Source: Clostridia bacterium | GTDB taxonomy: Bacteria > Bacillota > Clostridia > TANB77 > CAG-508 | NCBI GenBank assembly: GCA_017934475.1 | Contig: JAGBJN010000009.1 | Span: 1 to 49,233 of the forward strand | Length of the DNA stretch: 49,233 bases | Direction: 5' to 3' | Shown here: positions 8,564-16,592 of the stretch, one piece after another | How positions within the stretch are numbered: the stretch's first letter is position 1 | Layout: each line of letters begins with the position of its first letter | Notes under the pieces: model-generated | What the model was told of the DNA's origin: nothing | Database searches by the model: none | The model's input: the letters and a program-made list of their open reading frames with translations, nothing else | Made by a program: the position numbers and the translations under genes

Positions 8564-8652
8564 AATAAAAATCATAATTATAAAAAAATAGAAAAAATGC
8601 TTGAAAAATAAAATATAAAATTAAGATTACCGAAAAAGAGGTGAAAAATTAA

Positions 8653-8961
8653 ATGAAAATAAGAAAAGGCGATAATGTTAAAGTTTTAGCAGGAAATGAT
8701 AAAGGTAAAACAGGAGAAGTTCTTGAAGTTATACCAAAATCAGAAAAAATCATCGTTAAAGGTGTAAATGTTAGAAAAAAACATGTAAAAGCTAGAAAAC
8801 AAGGTGAAGAAGCTGGAATTATACCAGTAGAATGTGCTATTCATGCAAGCAAGGTAAACATTGTTTGCCCTAAATGCGGAAAAGCAGTTAAAGTAGGATA
8901 TCAAATAGAAAAAGATCAAAAAATTCGTGTTTGTAGAAAATGCGGTGCTAAAATAAAATAA
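8653..8961 (+). CDS. rplX: 50S ribosomal protein L24
   Basis: This 102-residue assembly-initiator protein has an N-terminal KOW motif (KIRKGDNVKVLAGNDKGKTGEV). The C-terminal part contains CPKCGK and CRKCGAK, two CxxC pairs that form a probable zinc ribbon, as in many Clostridia. The ribosome-binding site is AGAGGTG. Its stop codon lies in the left arm of the conserved hairpin at 8959-8980. Confidence 0.95.
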   Translation: MKIRKGDNVKVLAGNDKGKTGEVLEVIPKSEKIIVKGVNVRKKHVKARKQGEEAGIIPVECAIHASKVNIVCPKCGKAVKVGYQIEKDQKIRVCRKCGAKIK

Positions 8962-8980
8962 CTTGGCAAAAACTAAGTTA
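8959..8980 (+). repeat. Small hairpin with conserved loop upstream of rplE (copy 1 of 2)
   Basis: TAACTT and AAGTTA form a 6-bp stem around the 10-nt loop GGCAAAAACT, directly before AGAAAGGAG. The same loop and context recur before rplR (10794-10815), where the third stem pair is A-T instead of C-G. This paired change keeps the stem intact. It may be a protein or antisense binding site next to the ribosome-binding site. Confidence 0.6.
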
Positions 8981-8995
8981 AGAAAGGAGATTTAA

Positions 8996-9535
8996 ATGGA
9001 AGCATTAAAAGAACAATACCAAAAAGAAGTAGTTCCAGCAATGATGAAAAAATTCAATTACAAATCAGTAATGGAAGTTCCAAAATTAGAAAAAGTAGTT
9101 ATAAATGTTGGACTTGGAGATATAAAAGATAATCCAAAATCATTAGAAAACGCTATGAATGATATAAAACTTATAACTGGTCAATCTCCAGTTGTAACTA
9201 AAGCTAAAAAAGCTATAGCTGCATTCAAAATAAGAGAAGGCGTTAATATGGGATGCAAAGTTACATTAAGAAGCGGAAAAATGTATGATTTCGTTTACAA
9301 ATTATTTAACGTAGCATTACCAAGAGTTAGAGATTTCAGAGGAGTTTCAAAAAATTCTTTTGATGGTAGAGGAAATTACTCTATGGGTGTAAAAGAACAA
9401 TTAATATTCCCAGAAATCGAATATGATAAAGTTGATAAAATTAGAGGTATGGATATAATCTTCGTTACAACAGCTAAAACTGACGAAGAAGCAAGAGAAT
9501 TACTTACATTATTAGGAATGCCATTCAAAAATTAG
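8996..9535 (+). CDS. rplE: 50S ribosomal protein L5
   Basis: This is a 179-residue 5S rRNA-binding protein of the central protuberance. It has the [17 protein letters not shown] opening, the [22 protein letters not shown] segment, the [20 protein letters not shown] core and the C-terminal [23 protein letters not shown] precedes the ATG, just after a small hairpin. Confidence 0.97.
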   Translation: MEALKEQYQKEVVPAMMKKFNYKSVMEVPKLEKVVINVGLGDIKDNPKSLENAMNDIKLITGQSPVVTKAKKAIAAFKIREGVNMGCKVTLRSGKMYDFVYKLFNVALPRVRDFRGVSKNSFDGRGNYSMGVKEQLIFPEIEYDKVDKIRGMDIIFVTTAKTDEEARELLTLLGMPFKN

Positions 9536-9555
9536 TAAAAAGGAGGAAGAGCCAT

Positions 9556-9741
9556 ATGGCTAAGAAGTCTTTAAAAGTTAAACAAGCAAGACCACAAAAA
9601 TACAAGACAAGAGAATACAATAGATGCAAACTTTGCGGAAGACCACATGCTTATATTAGAAAATATGGAATTTGCCGTGTATGCTTTAGAGAATTAGCAC
9701 ACAAAGGTGAAATCCCAGGAGTAACAAAGGCAAGTTGGTAG
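9556..9741 (+). CDS. rpsN: 30S ribosomal protein S14, zinc type
   Basis: This is the short, zinc-binding (C+) form of S14, 61 residues, with CKLCGRP and CRVCF as the two CxxC pairs. The retained zinc form in the spc cluster is normal for Bacillota; zinc-independent paralogues usually sit elsewhere and are Zur-controlled. AGGAGG lies nine bases upstream. Confidence 0.96.
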   Translation: MAKKSLKVKQARPQKYKTREYNRCKLCGRPHAYIRKYGICRVCFRELAHKGEIPGVTKASW

Positions 9742-9779
9742 AAAAAAACGAAATAATATAGAAAAAGGAGGTAAGTATT

Positions 9780-10178
9780 TTGAATACAACTGATCCAATA
9801 GCAGATATGCTAACAAGAATTAGAAATGCAAATAGTTCAAAGCATAAAACAGTTGATGTACCTGCATCAAATATGAAGAAAGAAATAGCTAGAATCTTAT
9901 TTGAAGAAGGATACATAAAAGCTTTTGAAGAAATAAAAGATGATGCACAAGGTGTTATCAGAATTACATTAAAATATGATGAAAAAGGTGCAAAAGTTAT
10001 CGATGGTTTAAAGAGAATTAGTAAACCAGGATTAAGAGTATATGCATCTAAAGATGAATTACCACAAGTTTTAAACGGACTTGGAATAGCATTAATATCT
10101 ACATCTAAAGGAATAAAAACAGATAAAGAAGCTAGAAAAGAAGGTTTAGGTGGAGAAGTATTAGCATATGTTTGGTAA
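9780..10178 (+). CDS. rpsH: 30S ribosomal protein S8
   Basis: S8 is a 132-residue central-domain 16S rRNA binder, and in E. coli it represses the spc operon. It has [25 protein letters not shown] and the terminal [26 protein letters not shown]. The start is TTG at 9780, supported by GGAGG at 9767-9771 and by family alignment; no in-frame ATG fits. Confidence 0.96.
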   Translation: MNTTDPIADMLTRIRNANSSKHKTVDVPASNMKKEIARILFEEGYIKAFEEIKDDAQGVIRITLKYDEKGAKVIDGLKRISKPGLRVYASKDELPQVLNGLGIALISTSKGIKTDKEARKEGLGGEVLAYVW

Positions 10179-10236
10179 TATTTCATCGATATTATAATAT
10201 GAGAACTTAAAATCATAAAAAGGAGGAAGAACTGAA

Positions 10237-10773
10237 ATGTCAAGAATAGGAAATAAACCTATTACTGTACCAGCAGGTGTTGAAGTAAAATTAGACGGAA
10301 CACACCTAACAGTAAAAGGACCTAAAGGAACATTAGAAAGAGATATTAATAGTAACATGACTGTTTCAATAGATGGTGAAACAATTACAGTTAAAAGACC
10401 TAATGATGAACCAGCTAACAGAAGTATTCATGGATTAACTAGAACATTAATTTCTAATATGATAGAAGGTGTAGTTAACGAATACCAAAAAGAATTACAA
10501 ATCGTTGGTGTTGGTTACAGAGCACAAAAACAAGGAAACAAATTAGTAATGAACTTAGGTTATTCTCACCCAGTTGAAATGGTTGAGCCTGAAGGAATTA
10601 AATTTGATGTTCCAAACGCAAATACAATTATTGTAAAAGGTATTGATAAAGAAGTAGTTGGTCAAACTGCTGCTGTTATCAGAACTAAGAGACCACCAGA
10701 AGTTTACCATGGAAAAGGTATTAAATATGCTGATGAACATATTAGACGTAAAGAAGGTAAGACTGGTAAATAA
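10237..10773 (+). CDS. rplF: 50S ribosomal protein L6
   Basis: L6 is a 178-residue duplicated-fold protein near the factor-binding site. It starts SRIGNKPITVPAGVEV, has VGVGYRAQKQG in the middle and ends with KRPPEVYHGKGIKYADEHIRRKEGKTGK, typical of a complete L6. AGGAGG lies upstream. Confidence 0.97.
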   Translation: MSRIGNKPITVPAGVEVKLDGTHLTVKGPKGTLERDINSNMTVSIDGETITVKRPNDEPANRSIHGLTRTLISNMIEGVVNEYQKELQIVGVGYRAQKQGNKLVMNLGYSHPVEMVEPEGIKFDVPNANTIIVKGIDKEVVGQTAAVIRTKRPPEVYHGKGIKYADEHIRRKEGKTGK

Positions 10774-10793
10774 TAGATAAAATCATAAAATAT

Positions 10794-10815
10794 TAAATTG
10801 GCAAAAACTAATTTA
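10794..10815 (+). repeat. Small hairpin with conserved loop upstream of rplR (copy 2 of 2)
   Basis: TAAATT and AATTTA form a 6-bp stem around the same GGCAAAAACT loop found before rplE, again followed by AAGAAAGGAG. Compared with copy 1 the third base pair changed on both strands, which argues for selection on the RNA hairpin. Confidence 0.6.
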
Positions 10816-10831
10816 AGAAAGGAGAAAAACT

Positions 10832-11191
10832 ATGATTACAAAAACAGATAGAAAATTTGAAAGAAATAGAAGACATGCTAGAGTACGTAGAAAAATCAGT
10901 GGAACAGCTGAATGCCCAAGATTATGCGTATATAGAAGCAATCAAAATCTTTTTGTTCAAGTTATCGATGACGTTGCTGGAAAAACTTTAGTTCAAGCTT
11001 CTACATTAGATAAAGAAGTAAAAACTAAACATGCTAACAAAGAAGCAGCAAAAGAAGTTGGTGCTTTAATAGCAAAAAGAGCTTTAGATAAAAAAATAGA
11101 CACTGTAGTATATGATAGAGGTGGATACATTTATCATGGTGTTGTTAAAGAATTAGCAGAAGCTGCAAGAGAAGCAGGTTTAAAATTCTAA
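10832..11191 (+). CDS. rplR: 50S ribosomal protein L18
   Basis: This is a 119-residue 5S rRNA-binding protein. It has the basic N-terminus [19 protein letters not shown], then [18 protein letters not shown] and the C-terminal [35 protein letters not shown] precedes the ATG. A repeat-containing 144-bp gap follows instead of the usual tight junction to rpsE. Confidence 0.97.
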   Translation: MITKTDRKFERNRRHARVRRKISGTAECPRLCVYRSNQNLFVQVIDDVAGKTLVQASTLDKEVKTKHANKEAAKEVGALIAKRALDKKIDTVVYDRGGYIYHGVVKELAEAAREAGLKF

Positions 11192-11205
11192 TTTTGATTA
11201 AGGTG

Positions 11206-11306
11206 GAAGTTAGAGGTTAGAGGTTAGAAATCTCTTGGCTGAAACCAAAAATTAAAAAACAGAATAGTTAGAAAATAGAAGTATCTAACTTCTAACATCT
11301 AACTTC
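11206..11306. repeat. Inverted repeat of TTAGAGG-type heptamers between rplR and rpsE
   Basis: The left arm, 23 nt at 11206-11228, is built of three near-tandem GTTAGAG units. The right arm at 11284-11306 is its inverted copy with two mismatches. About 55 nt of AT-rich DNA separates them. Bases 11209-11228 match 17744-17763 exactly in inverted orientation, so the unit is dispersed in this cluster. It could fold into a large hairpin in the transcript. Confidence 0.75.
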
Positions 11307-11335
11307 TGACAAAGCCAAAAGGAGGGAAAAATAAA

Positions 11336-11824
11336 GTGAACGAAGAAACACCAGAATTAAAAGAGAAAGTTGTTGCAATTAACAGAGTTGCAAAAGTTGT
11401 TAAAGGTGGTAGAACTTTCCGTTTTAGCGCAGTTGTTGTAGTTGGAGATGGAGCAGGTCACGTAGGTGTTGGTAATGGTAAAGCAGCTGAAGTTCCAGAT
11501 GCAATTAAAAAAGCAATCCAAGAAGCTAAAAAGAATTTAATAGAAGTTCCAGTTGTTGGAACAACAATACCACATGAATTTGTAGGAAAATTCGGTAGTG
11601 CAAAAGTTATGTTAAAACCAGCAGCAGAAGGTACTGGAATTATAGCAGGTGGTAGCGTTAGACCAGTTATCGAACTTGCTGGATATAGAGATATACGTAC
11701 TAAAGTTTTAGGAACAAACAATCCAAGAAACGTTGTTTATGCGACAATCGAAGGATTAAAACAAATGCAAACTATTGAACAAGTAGCTGCAAAAAGAGGT
11801 AAAAAAGTAGAAGAAATATTATAA
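11336..11824 (+). CDS. rpsE: 30S ribosomal protein S5
   Basis: S5 is a 162-residue accuracy-related protein at the mRNA entry. It has a double-stranded RNA-binding domain with [21 protein letters not shown], then [17 protein letters not shown] and the C-terminal [19 protein letters not shown]. The start is GTG at 11336, fixed by GGAGGG nine bases upstream. The gene that normally follows, rpmD (L30), is absent. Confidence 0.96.
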   Translation: MNEETPELKEKVVAINRVAKVVKGGRTFRFSAVVVVGDGAGHVGVGNGKAAEVPDAIKKAIQEAKKNLIEVPVVGTTIPHEFVGKFGSAKVMLKPAAEGTGIIAGGSVRPVIELAGYRDIRTKVLGTNNPRNVVYATIEGLKQMQTIEQVAAKRGKKVEEIL

Positions 11825-11856
11825 TAGAAATTTATTAAAAAAATTTATTTTTTCTA

Positions 11857-11885
11857 TTGTGAATATTAAATGATTAATATATAAT
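11857..11885 (+). promoter_or_regulatory. Possible internal promoter before rplO-secY
   Basis: TTGTGA (11857-11862) and a perfect TATAAT (11880-11885) have 17-bp spacing in the gap where rpmD would normally be. It could give rplO and secY extra transcription. AT-rich DNA makes chance matches likely, so confidence is moderate. Confidence 0.5.
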
Positions 11886-11891
11886 AAACAG

Positions 11892-11930
11892 GAAGTTAGT
11901 AATAGAAATACAAAAATTACACATAACTTC
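11892..11930. repeat. Short GAAGTTA/TAACTTC inverted repeat before rplO
   Basis: GAAGTTA (11892-11898) and TAACTTC (11924-11930) form a 7-bp inverted pair with a 25-nt loop. The arms match the outer part of the larger repeats at 11206-11306 and 17639-17775, so this may be a decayed copy of the same element. Confidence 0.45.
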
Positions 11931-11958
11931 TAAGTAAAAGAGGAGGTGTAATCCAATA

Positions 11959-12393
11959 ATGAAATTAGACGAATTGAAACCAGCACAAAAAACAGAAACA
12001 AGAAGAAGAGTAGGACGTGGAATTGGTTCAGGTCTAGGAAAAACATCTGGTAGAGGACATAAAGGTCAAAAAGCAAGATCAGGTGGAGGAGTTAGACGTG
12101 GATTTGAAGGTGGTCAAACACCATTATATAGAAGATTACCAAAAAGAGGATTTACAAATATCTATGCAAAAAATTATACAGAAGTAACTTTAACAATGCT
12201 TAATAAATCAAGCAAAGATGAAGTAACTGCTGAAACATTAATTGCAGATGGAATCATATCAAAAGCAAATGACGGAATAGTTGTTATTGCTACTGGTACT
12301 TTAGAAAAGAAATTAACTGTTAAAGCTGTAAGATTCACTAAGGGAGCTAAGGAGAAAATAGAAGCTTTAGGTGGAAAGACAGAGGTGATTTAG
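11959..12393 (+). CDS. rplO: 50S ribosomal protein L15
   Basis: L15 is a 144-residue late-assembly protein. The glycine- and arginine-rich N-terminus ([20 protein letters not shown]) and [17 protein letters not shown] are canonical. AGGAGGTG precedes the ATG. Its stop codon is immediately followed by the secY start, so the two are coupled. Confidence 0.97.
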   Translation: MKLDELKPAQKTETRRRVGRGIGSGLGKTSGRGHKGQKARSGGGVRRGFEGGQTPLYRRLPKRGFTNIYAKNYTEVTLTMLNKSSKDEVTAETLIADGIISKANDGIVVIATGTLEKKLTVKAVRFTKGAKEKIEALGGKTEVI

Positions 12394-13713
12394 TTGTTTA
12401 ATACGATAAAAAATGCGTTGAAAACGCCAGATGTTAGAAAAAAATTATTATATACACTAATTCTAATAGTAATATTTAGACTTGGATGTTATATAACAGT
12501 TCCTGGAGTTGATAGTTTTCAACTTGCTGAAGCTTTCAATGGGCAAGGAATAGCATCATTAATAGATATGATATCAGGAGGTGCATTCTCTCGTTTATCA
12601 ATCTTTGCAATGTCTATTAGCCCATATATCACTGCATCAATTGTTATTCAACTATTAGCAATGGTTATACCAGCATTAGAGAAATTAACAAAAGAAGGCG
12701 GAGAAGAAGGAAGAGAAAAAATAAATAGATATACAAAAATATTAACTATATTCTTAGCTTTAATAGAAGGACTTGGAATATATTTAGCATATCGTAGTAT
12801 ATTTGTTGATACAAGTTTCATAACAGGTGCTACTGTTGTTATATCATTAATGGCAGGTACAGCTATTCTTATGTGGCTTGGAGATCAAATTACTAACAAA
12901 GGTATTGGAAATGGAATTTCTATGATTATCTTTGTTGGTATTATTGCAGGATTACCAAGACTTGCAACAACAATGTGGAATTTAATAGCAGGTTCAGGAA
13001 GTTTTGATACGGTTGGACTATTAAAAGCTATAGGAATACTTTTAGGAGCTGTTGTTTTAGTTGCTGCTGTTATATTTGTACAACAGGCAGAACGTAGAGT
13101 TCCTGTACAATATTCAAAAAGAGTTGTTGGAAGAAAAATGGTTGGAGCGCAAAATACTAATATACCATTAAAACTTGCTATGGCAGGTGTAATGCCTATT
13201 ATATTTGCTTCATCATTTATGACATTCCCAGCAATGATTATTCAAATGTTTATACCAGATGTTGCTACACAAGAGGGATTTTGGAATGTAATATATAATT
13301 TTTCAATTGCTACATCAACATCAAATGTTCCAATTTGGTATTCTATAGCAAATGCGGTTATATACTTACTATTAATATTAGGATTTACATATTTCTATAC
13401 ATATGCTACATTTAATCCAGCAGAAGTATCAAATAATATTAAGAAAAATGGAGGATTTATACCAGGTATTAGAGCTGGAAAGCCTACAACTGATTATTTA
13501 TCTTCAATAATTTCTAAAATTACTTTATTTGGAGGATTATTCTTAGCTGTTATAGCAATTATCCCAATGCTTATAAGATTCTTACCAGCTGAAATGAGTG
13601 GTATAGCATTTGGTGGAACATCTATACTTATCGTAGTAGGTGTTGCATTAGAAACAGTTCAACAATTAGAATCTCAATTAGTAATGAGACATTACAAAGG
13701 ATTCTTAGAATAG
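12394..13713 (+). CDS. secY: Protein translocase subunit SecY
   Basis: SecY is the channel-forming subunit of the Sec translocon: 439 residues with ten predicted membrane helices. Visible hallmarks are the PGVDS region after TM1, the plug and TM2 segment (ISGGAFSRLSIFAMSISPYITASIV), GNGISMIIFVGIIAGLP, and the cytoplasmic loop RRVPVQYSKR. The start is TTG, directly after the rplO stop, with AGAGGTGAT upstream inside rplO; no nearby ATG fits. A terminator follows at 13737-13764. Confidence 0.97.
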   Translation: MFNTIKNALKTPDVRKKLLYTLILIVIFRLGCYITVPGVDSFQLAEAFNGQGIASLIDMISGGAFSRLSIFAMSISPYITASIVIQLLAMVIPALEKLTKEGGEEGREKINRYTKILTIFLALIEGLGIYLAYRSIFVDTSFITGATVVISLMAGTAILMWLGDQITNKGIGNGISMIIFVGIIAGLPRLATTMWNLIAGSGSFDTVGLLKAIGILLGAVVLVAAVIFVQQAERRVPVQYSKRVVGRKMVGAQNTNIPLKLAMAGVMPIIFASSFMTFPAMIIQMFIPDVATQEGFWNVIYNFSIATSTSNVPIWYSIANAVIYLLLILGFTYFYTYATFNPAEVSNNIKKNGGFIPGIRAGKPTTDYLSSIISKITLFGGLFLAVIAIIPMLIRFLPAEMSGIAFGGTSILIVVGVALETVQQLESQLVMRHYKGFLE

Positions 13714-13736
13714 TTAAGAAAATATTAAATATAAAA

Positions 13737-13764
13737 ATGGATGTTATAAAACATCCATTTTTTG
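13737..13764 (+). terminator. Intrinsic terminator after secY
   Basis: A 9-bp stem ATGGATGTT/AACATCCAT (13737-13745 with 13750-13758) with a 4-nt loop is followed by a T run. It ends the S10-spc transcript; adk has its own promoter immediately after. Confidence 0.9.
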
Positions 13765-13777
13765 TTGAATAAAAAAC

Positions 13778-13806
13778 TTGATATAATAATAAAATAAATA
13801 TATAAT
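13778..13806 (+). promoter_or_regulatory. Promoter of adk
   Basis: TTGATA (13778-13783) and perfect TATAAT (13801-13806) are 17 bp apart, 42 bp before the adk start and just after the secY terminator. Confidence 0.8.
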
Positions 13807-13847
13807 TGTATTGTAAATATCAAAAATAAAATAAGTGGAGGGACAAT

Positions 13848-14510
13848 ATGTATATAGTAATGTTAGGAAAGCCAGGATCAGGTAAAGGAACAGTTGGAAA
13901 GATGCTTTCTGAATCTTTTGGAATTGCACATATATCAAGTGGAGAATTATTTAGAAATTATATAAAAAAAGCTGGAAATATTGGAAAAACAATAGAAGAA
14001 TATGTAAATAAAGGAATACTTGTTCCAGATGATTTGACAATAAAATTAGTAGAAAAGAGATTGAATGAAAAAGATTGTGAAAACGGTGTTATATTAGATG
14101 GATTTCCAAGGAATATTGCACAAGCAGAAGAATTAGATAATTTTTTAAAGGAAAAAAATAAAAAAATAGATATTGCAATTGAATTAAATTTATCAGATAG
14201 TGATATAATCAAAAGAATAATAACAAGAAGAATTTGCCCTAATTCAGAGTGTAGAGAAGTTTACAATTTAGATTTTAAAAAGCCTGTTAAAGACGGAATA
14301 TGTGATAAATGTGGAACAGAGTTAATTCAAAGAGATGATGATAAAGAAGATGCAATAAAACAAAGGTTAGAAACATATCATAATGAATCAGAAAAATTAG
14401 TAAAATATTACAAATCAAAGGATTTATTATATGCTGTGAAATTAAATATGAATTCTGGAAAAACATCAGAAGATGTTGTAAAAGAAGTAGAGGAAAAGTT
14501 TAAAAAGTAA
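13848..14510 (+). CDS. adk: Adenylate kinase
   Basis: Adenylate kinase interconverts ATP + AMP and 2 ADP in the cytoplasm. The 220-residue protein has the P-loop GKPGSGKGT, the AMP-site HISSGELFR and DGFPRN, and the LID with RRICP, which is long and cysteine-bearing. The LID cysteines (CPNSEC then CDKC) suggest a zinc site as in Gram-positive enzymes, though the first pair has four rather than two residues between the cysteines. GGAGGG precedes the ATG. Here adk is uncoupled from secY by a terminator and from map by another. Confidence 0.95.
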   Translation: MYIVMLGKPGSGKGTVGKMLSESFGIAHISSGELFRNYIKKAGNIGKTIEEYVNKGILVPDDLTIKLVEKRLNEKDCENGVILDGFPRNIAQAEELDNFLKEKNKKIDIAIELNLSDSDIIKRIITRRICPNSECREVYNLDFKKPVKDGICDKCGTELIQRDDDKEDAIKQRLETYHNESEKLVKYYKSKDLLYAVKLNMNSGKTSEDVVKEVEEKFKK

Positions 14511-14530
14511 TAAAATGAAACAAAAAGGAA

Positions 14531-14558
14531 AAAGGAATGGTAAATCATTCTTTTTTTT
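14531..14558 (+). terminator. Intrinsic terminator after adk
   Basis: GAATG (14535-14539) pairs with CATTC (14546-14550), and flanking A/T pairs and one G-T wobble extend the stem. It is followed by eight Ts. It separates adk from the map promoter. Confidence 0.8.
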
Positions 14559-14589
14559 CTGTAAAATTATAAAAAAATATATAAAATCG

Positions 14590-14619
14590 TTTACAAAATA
14601 CAGCAAAATGTGATATAAT
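14590..14619 (+). promoter_or_regulatory. Promoter of map-infA and the alpha cluster
   Basis: TTTACA (14590-14595) and perfect TATAAT (14614-14619) have 18-bp spacing, ending 29 bp before the map start. No other convincing promoter lies before rplQ, so it may serve the whole map-to-rplQ transcript. Confidence 0.7.
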
Positions 14620-14648
14620 ATAGCCTGTATTTAAGGAGAAAAATAAAG

Positions 14649-15419
14649 ATGGTAACTATAAAATCAAAAGGTGAAATTGAAAAAATGAGAGAAGCAGGCA
14701 GAGTTGCAATGCTTGCACAAAAAGCTGTAGAAGAAGCAATTAGACCGGGAATTTCTACTTGGGAATTAGATAAAATTGCTGAAAATACAATGAGAGCAAA
14801 TGGAGCAATTCCAGCTGAAAAAGGATATCCAAGTGGAGTAAAAGGAGTTCCTGATTTTCCAGGATCAATTTGTGCATCAGTTAATGATGAAATAATTCAT
14901 GGAATACCTTCAAAAAATGTTATTTTAAAAGAAGGAGATATAATAAGTGTAGATTTAGTTGCATATAAAGATGGATTTAATGGGGATTGTGCAAGAACAT
15001 ATGCAGTTGGAAAAATAGATAAAGTAACAGAAAGACTTATAGAAGTTGCAAAAGAAGCATTTTATGAAGGAATAAAATATGCTAAAAAAGGAAATAGAGT
15101 TGGAGATATATCACATGCAATTGGTGAATATATACATCAAAACGGATTTGGATTGGTTAGAGAATTTCAAGGCCATGGTATAGGTAGAGAAATGCATGAG
15201 GATCCAGGTGTACCAAACTTTGGAAAAGCAGGAAAAGGATTAAGATTAGAACCTGGTATGACAATAGCTGTAGAACCTATGATAATGGTAGGATCAGAAG
15301 AAATATTAGAGCTTGATGATGGATGGACAATAGTAACAGAAGATGGATCAAATGCTGCTCATTATGAAAATACAATATTAATTACAGAAAATGAGCCTGA
15401 AATATTGACAAAACTATAA
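14649..15419 (+). CDS. map: Methionine aminopeptidase, type I
   Basis: This enzyme removes the initiator methionine from nascent proteins. It has 256 residues with the pita-bread fold. Metal ligands are visible in VDLVAYKDGFNGDCARTY (two Asp), GHGIGREMHEDP (His), AVEPMIM (Glu) and the terminal HYENTILIT (Glu preceded by His). The start has AAGGAGA nine bases upstream. In many Clostridia a small KOW protein follows; here infA comes next after 66 bp. Confidence 0.96.
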   Translation: MVTIKSKGEIEKMREAGRVAMLAQKAVEEAIRPGISTWELDKIAENTMRANGAIPAEKGYPSGVKGVPDFPGSICASVNDEIIHGIPSKNVILKEGDIISVDLVAYKDGFNGDCARTYAVGKIDKVTERLIEVAKEAFYEGIKYAKKGNRVGDISHAIGEYIHQNGFGLVREFQGHGIGREMHEDPGVPNFGKAGKGLRLEPGMTIAVEPMIMVGSEEILELDDGWTIVTEDGSNAAHYENTILITENEPEILTKL

Positions 15420-15485
15420 AAATGATATATACTATTACAGATAATGGTATATTTGTGAAAATATTCCATAAAAATGGAGGGGAAA

Positions 15486-15704
15486 ATGTCAAAAGAGGAT
15501 GTTATAGAAGTTGAAGGAACTGTTGTTGAAACATTACCTAATACAAACTTTAAAGTTGAACTTGAAAATGGACATCAAATATTAGCTCATATATCAGGAA
15601 AACTTAGGATGAATTATATAAAAATTCTCCCAGGTGATAAAGTTAAAGTTGAATTATCACCATATGATTTAACAAGAGGACGTATTACTTGGAGAGCAAA
15701 ATAA
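15486..15704 (+). CDS. infA: Translation initiation factor IF-1
   Basis: IF-1 is a single S1-like OB-fold domain of 72 residues that binds the 30S A site during initiation. The sequence [33 protein letters not shown] and [12 protein letters not shown] is canonical. The ATG at 15486 is chosen because GGAGGGG lies just upstream; an earlier in-frame ATG at 15474 overlaps that ribosome-binding site and is not expected. Confidence 0.97.
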   Translation: MSKEDVIEVEGTVVETLPNTNFKVELENGHQILAHISGKLRMNYIKILPGDKVKVELSPYDLTRGRITWRAK

Positions 15705-15705
15705 A

Positions 15706-15823
15706 AAAATTATGTACCGGATGCAATGTATTATGAGGTGCGACGTGAGATGTGTAAATTTCATTTAGCCTGTAATCTTATACATCTGACCTCACATATC
15801 ATATGTGTATGGTACATAATTTT
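15706..15823. repeat. MITE-like palindromic element between infA and rpmJ
   Basis: This 118-bp segment is bounded by a perfect 13-bp inverted repeat (AAAATTATGTACC at 15706-15718, GGTACATAATTTT at 15811-15823). Inside, a second imperfect pair of about 23 nt (near 15736-15758 and 15779-15801) continues the palindrome around a short centre. There is no ORF. Such a long palindrome suggests a non-autonomous mobile element or a REP-type hairpin inserted just after the infA stop. The internal sequence is more GC-balanced than the surroundings. Confidence 0.65.
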
Positions 15824-15867
15824 AATTGTTAAAAAAGATTAAAAAAATGCAGGAGGTGTGGTTAGAA

Positions 15868-15981
15868 ATGAAAGTTAGACCATCAGTAAAACCAATGTGC
15901 GAAAAGTGCAAAGTTATTAAAAGAAAAGGTGTTATAAGAGTGATTTGTGAAAATCCTAAACACAAACAAAGACAAGGGTAA
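15868..15981 (+). CDS. rpmJ: 50S ribosomal protein L36, zinc type
   Basis: L36 is a 37-residue zinc-binding protein: [17 protein letters not shown], then a Cys and a His (VICENPKH) complete the zinc site, and the protein ends KQRQG. AGGAGGTG lies upstream. It is set apart from infA and rpsM by palindromic DNA on both sides, which is unusual because these genes are normally tightly packed. Confidence 0.96.
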   Translation: MKVRPSVKPMCEKCKVIKRKGVIRVICENPKHKQRQG

Positions 15982-16003
15982 TTAAATACCAAAATTTGAT
16001 ACT

Positions 16004-16062
16004 AACACAAATAGTGATGCGGCTGTAAATTCTATAAAGAATTTATAAATCATGTTTGTGTT
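16004..16062. repeat. Nested hairpin between rpmJ and rpsM (first)
   Basis: AACACAAA (16004-16011) pairs with TTTGTGTT (16055-16062), and an inner stem AAATTC/GAATTT (16027-16032 with 16039-16044) closes over a 6-nt loop. It does not look like a terminator because no T run follows. It may be a mobile hairpin or an RNA-processing site. Confidence 0.55.
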
Positions 16063-16078
16063 TCTATACATGTCTAAA

Positions 16079-16114
16079 TGAAATGTAAAGATTGGACCTT
16101 TCCAATGCATTTCA
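16079..16114. repeat. Nested hairpin between rpmJ and rpsM (second)
   Basis: TGAAATG (16079-16085) pairs with CATTTCA (16108-16114), enclosing ATTGGA/TCCAAT (16091-16096 with 16101-16106) over a CCTT loop. It lies 17 bp after the first hairpin and 63 bp before rpsM. There is no T run, so an RNA element or inserted palindrome is more likely than a terminator. Confidence 0.6.
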
Positions 16115-16177
16115 CCTTTATGTTTCAAAGTAAGACAAACTATTTATAATAAAATATTATGGAGGTGCTAAATAAAT

Positions 16178-16543
16178 ATGGCTCGTATAGCAGGAGTAGA
16201 TTTACCTAGAGAAAAAAGAGTAGAAATAGGACTTACTTATATTTATGGTATAGGCCTACCAACTTCTCAAAAAATATTAAAAGATGCTGGTGTTGATCCA
16301 GATACAAGAGTAAAAGATTTAACAGCAGATCAAGAGCAAGCAATAAGAAAAGCTATGGACGGAATGACAGTTGAAGGTGATTTAAGAAGAGAAGTAGCTT
16401 TAAACATCAAAAGACTTACAGAAATTGGTTGCTATAGAGGAATTAGACATAGAAGAGGTCTTCCAGTAAGAGGACAAAGAACTAAAACTAATGCTCGTAC
16501 AAGAAAAGGACCAAGAAAATTAGTAAGCAAAAGCAAAAAATAA
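16178..16543 (+). CDS. rpsM: 30S ribosomal protein S13
   Basis: This is a 121-residue head protein contacting P-site tRNA and the B1 bridge. It starts [22 protein letters not shown], has the YGIG helix-turn element, and ends with the basic [22 protein letters not shown] tail. GGAGGTG lies upstream. Confidence 0.97.
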   Translation: MARIAGVDLPREKRVEIGLTYIYGIGLPTSQKILKDAGVDPDTRVKDLTADQEQAIRKAMDGMTVEGDLRREVALNIKRLTEIGCYRGIRHRRGLPVRGQRTKTNARTRKGPRKLVSKSKK

Positions 16544-16592
16544 TAGATAGAAATTAATATAAAGATTTTTCAAAAAAAGGAGGAGTTACCAG

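Noticed and set aside
9686-10243. Long minus-strand open frame (185 codons) across rpsN-rpsH
   Set aside because: It lies opposite two clear ribosomal genes, has no ribosome-binding site and gives a low-complexity hydrophobic product typical of the antisense of AT-rich genes.
15706-15823. infA-rpmJ palindrome as a tRNA or riboswitch
   Set aside because: There is no cloverleaf, T-loop or known aptamer signature; the perfect terminal inverted repeats favour a palindromic insertion.
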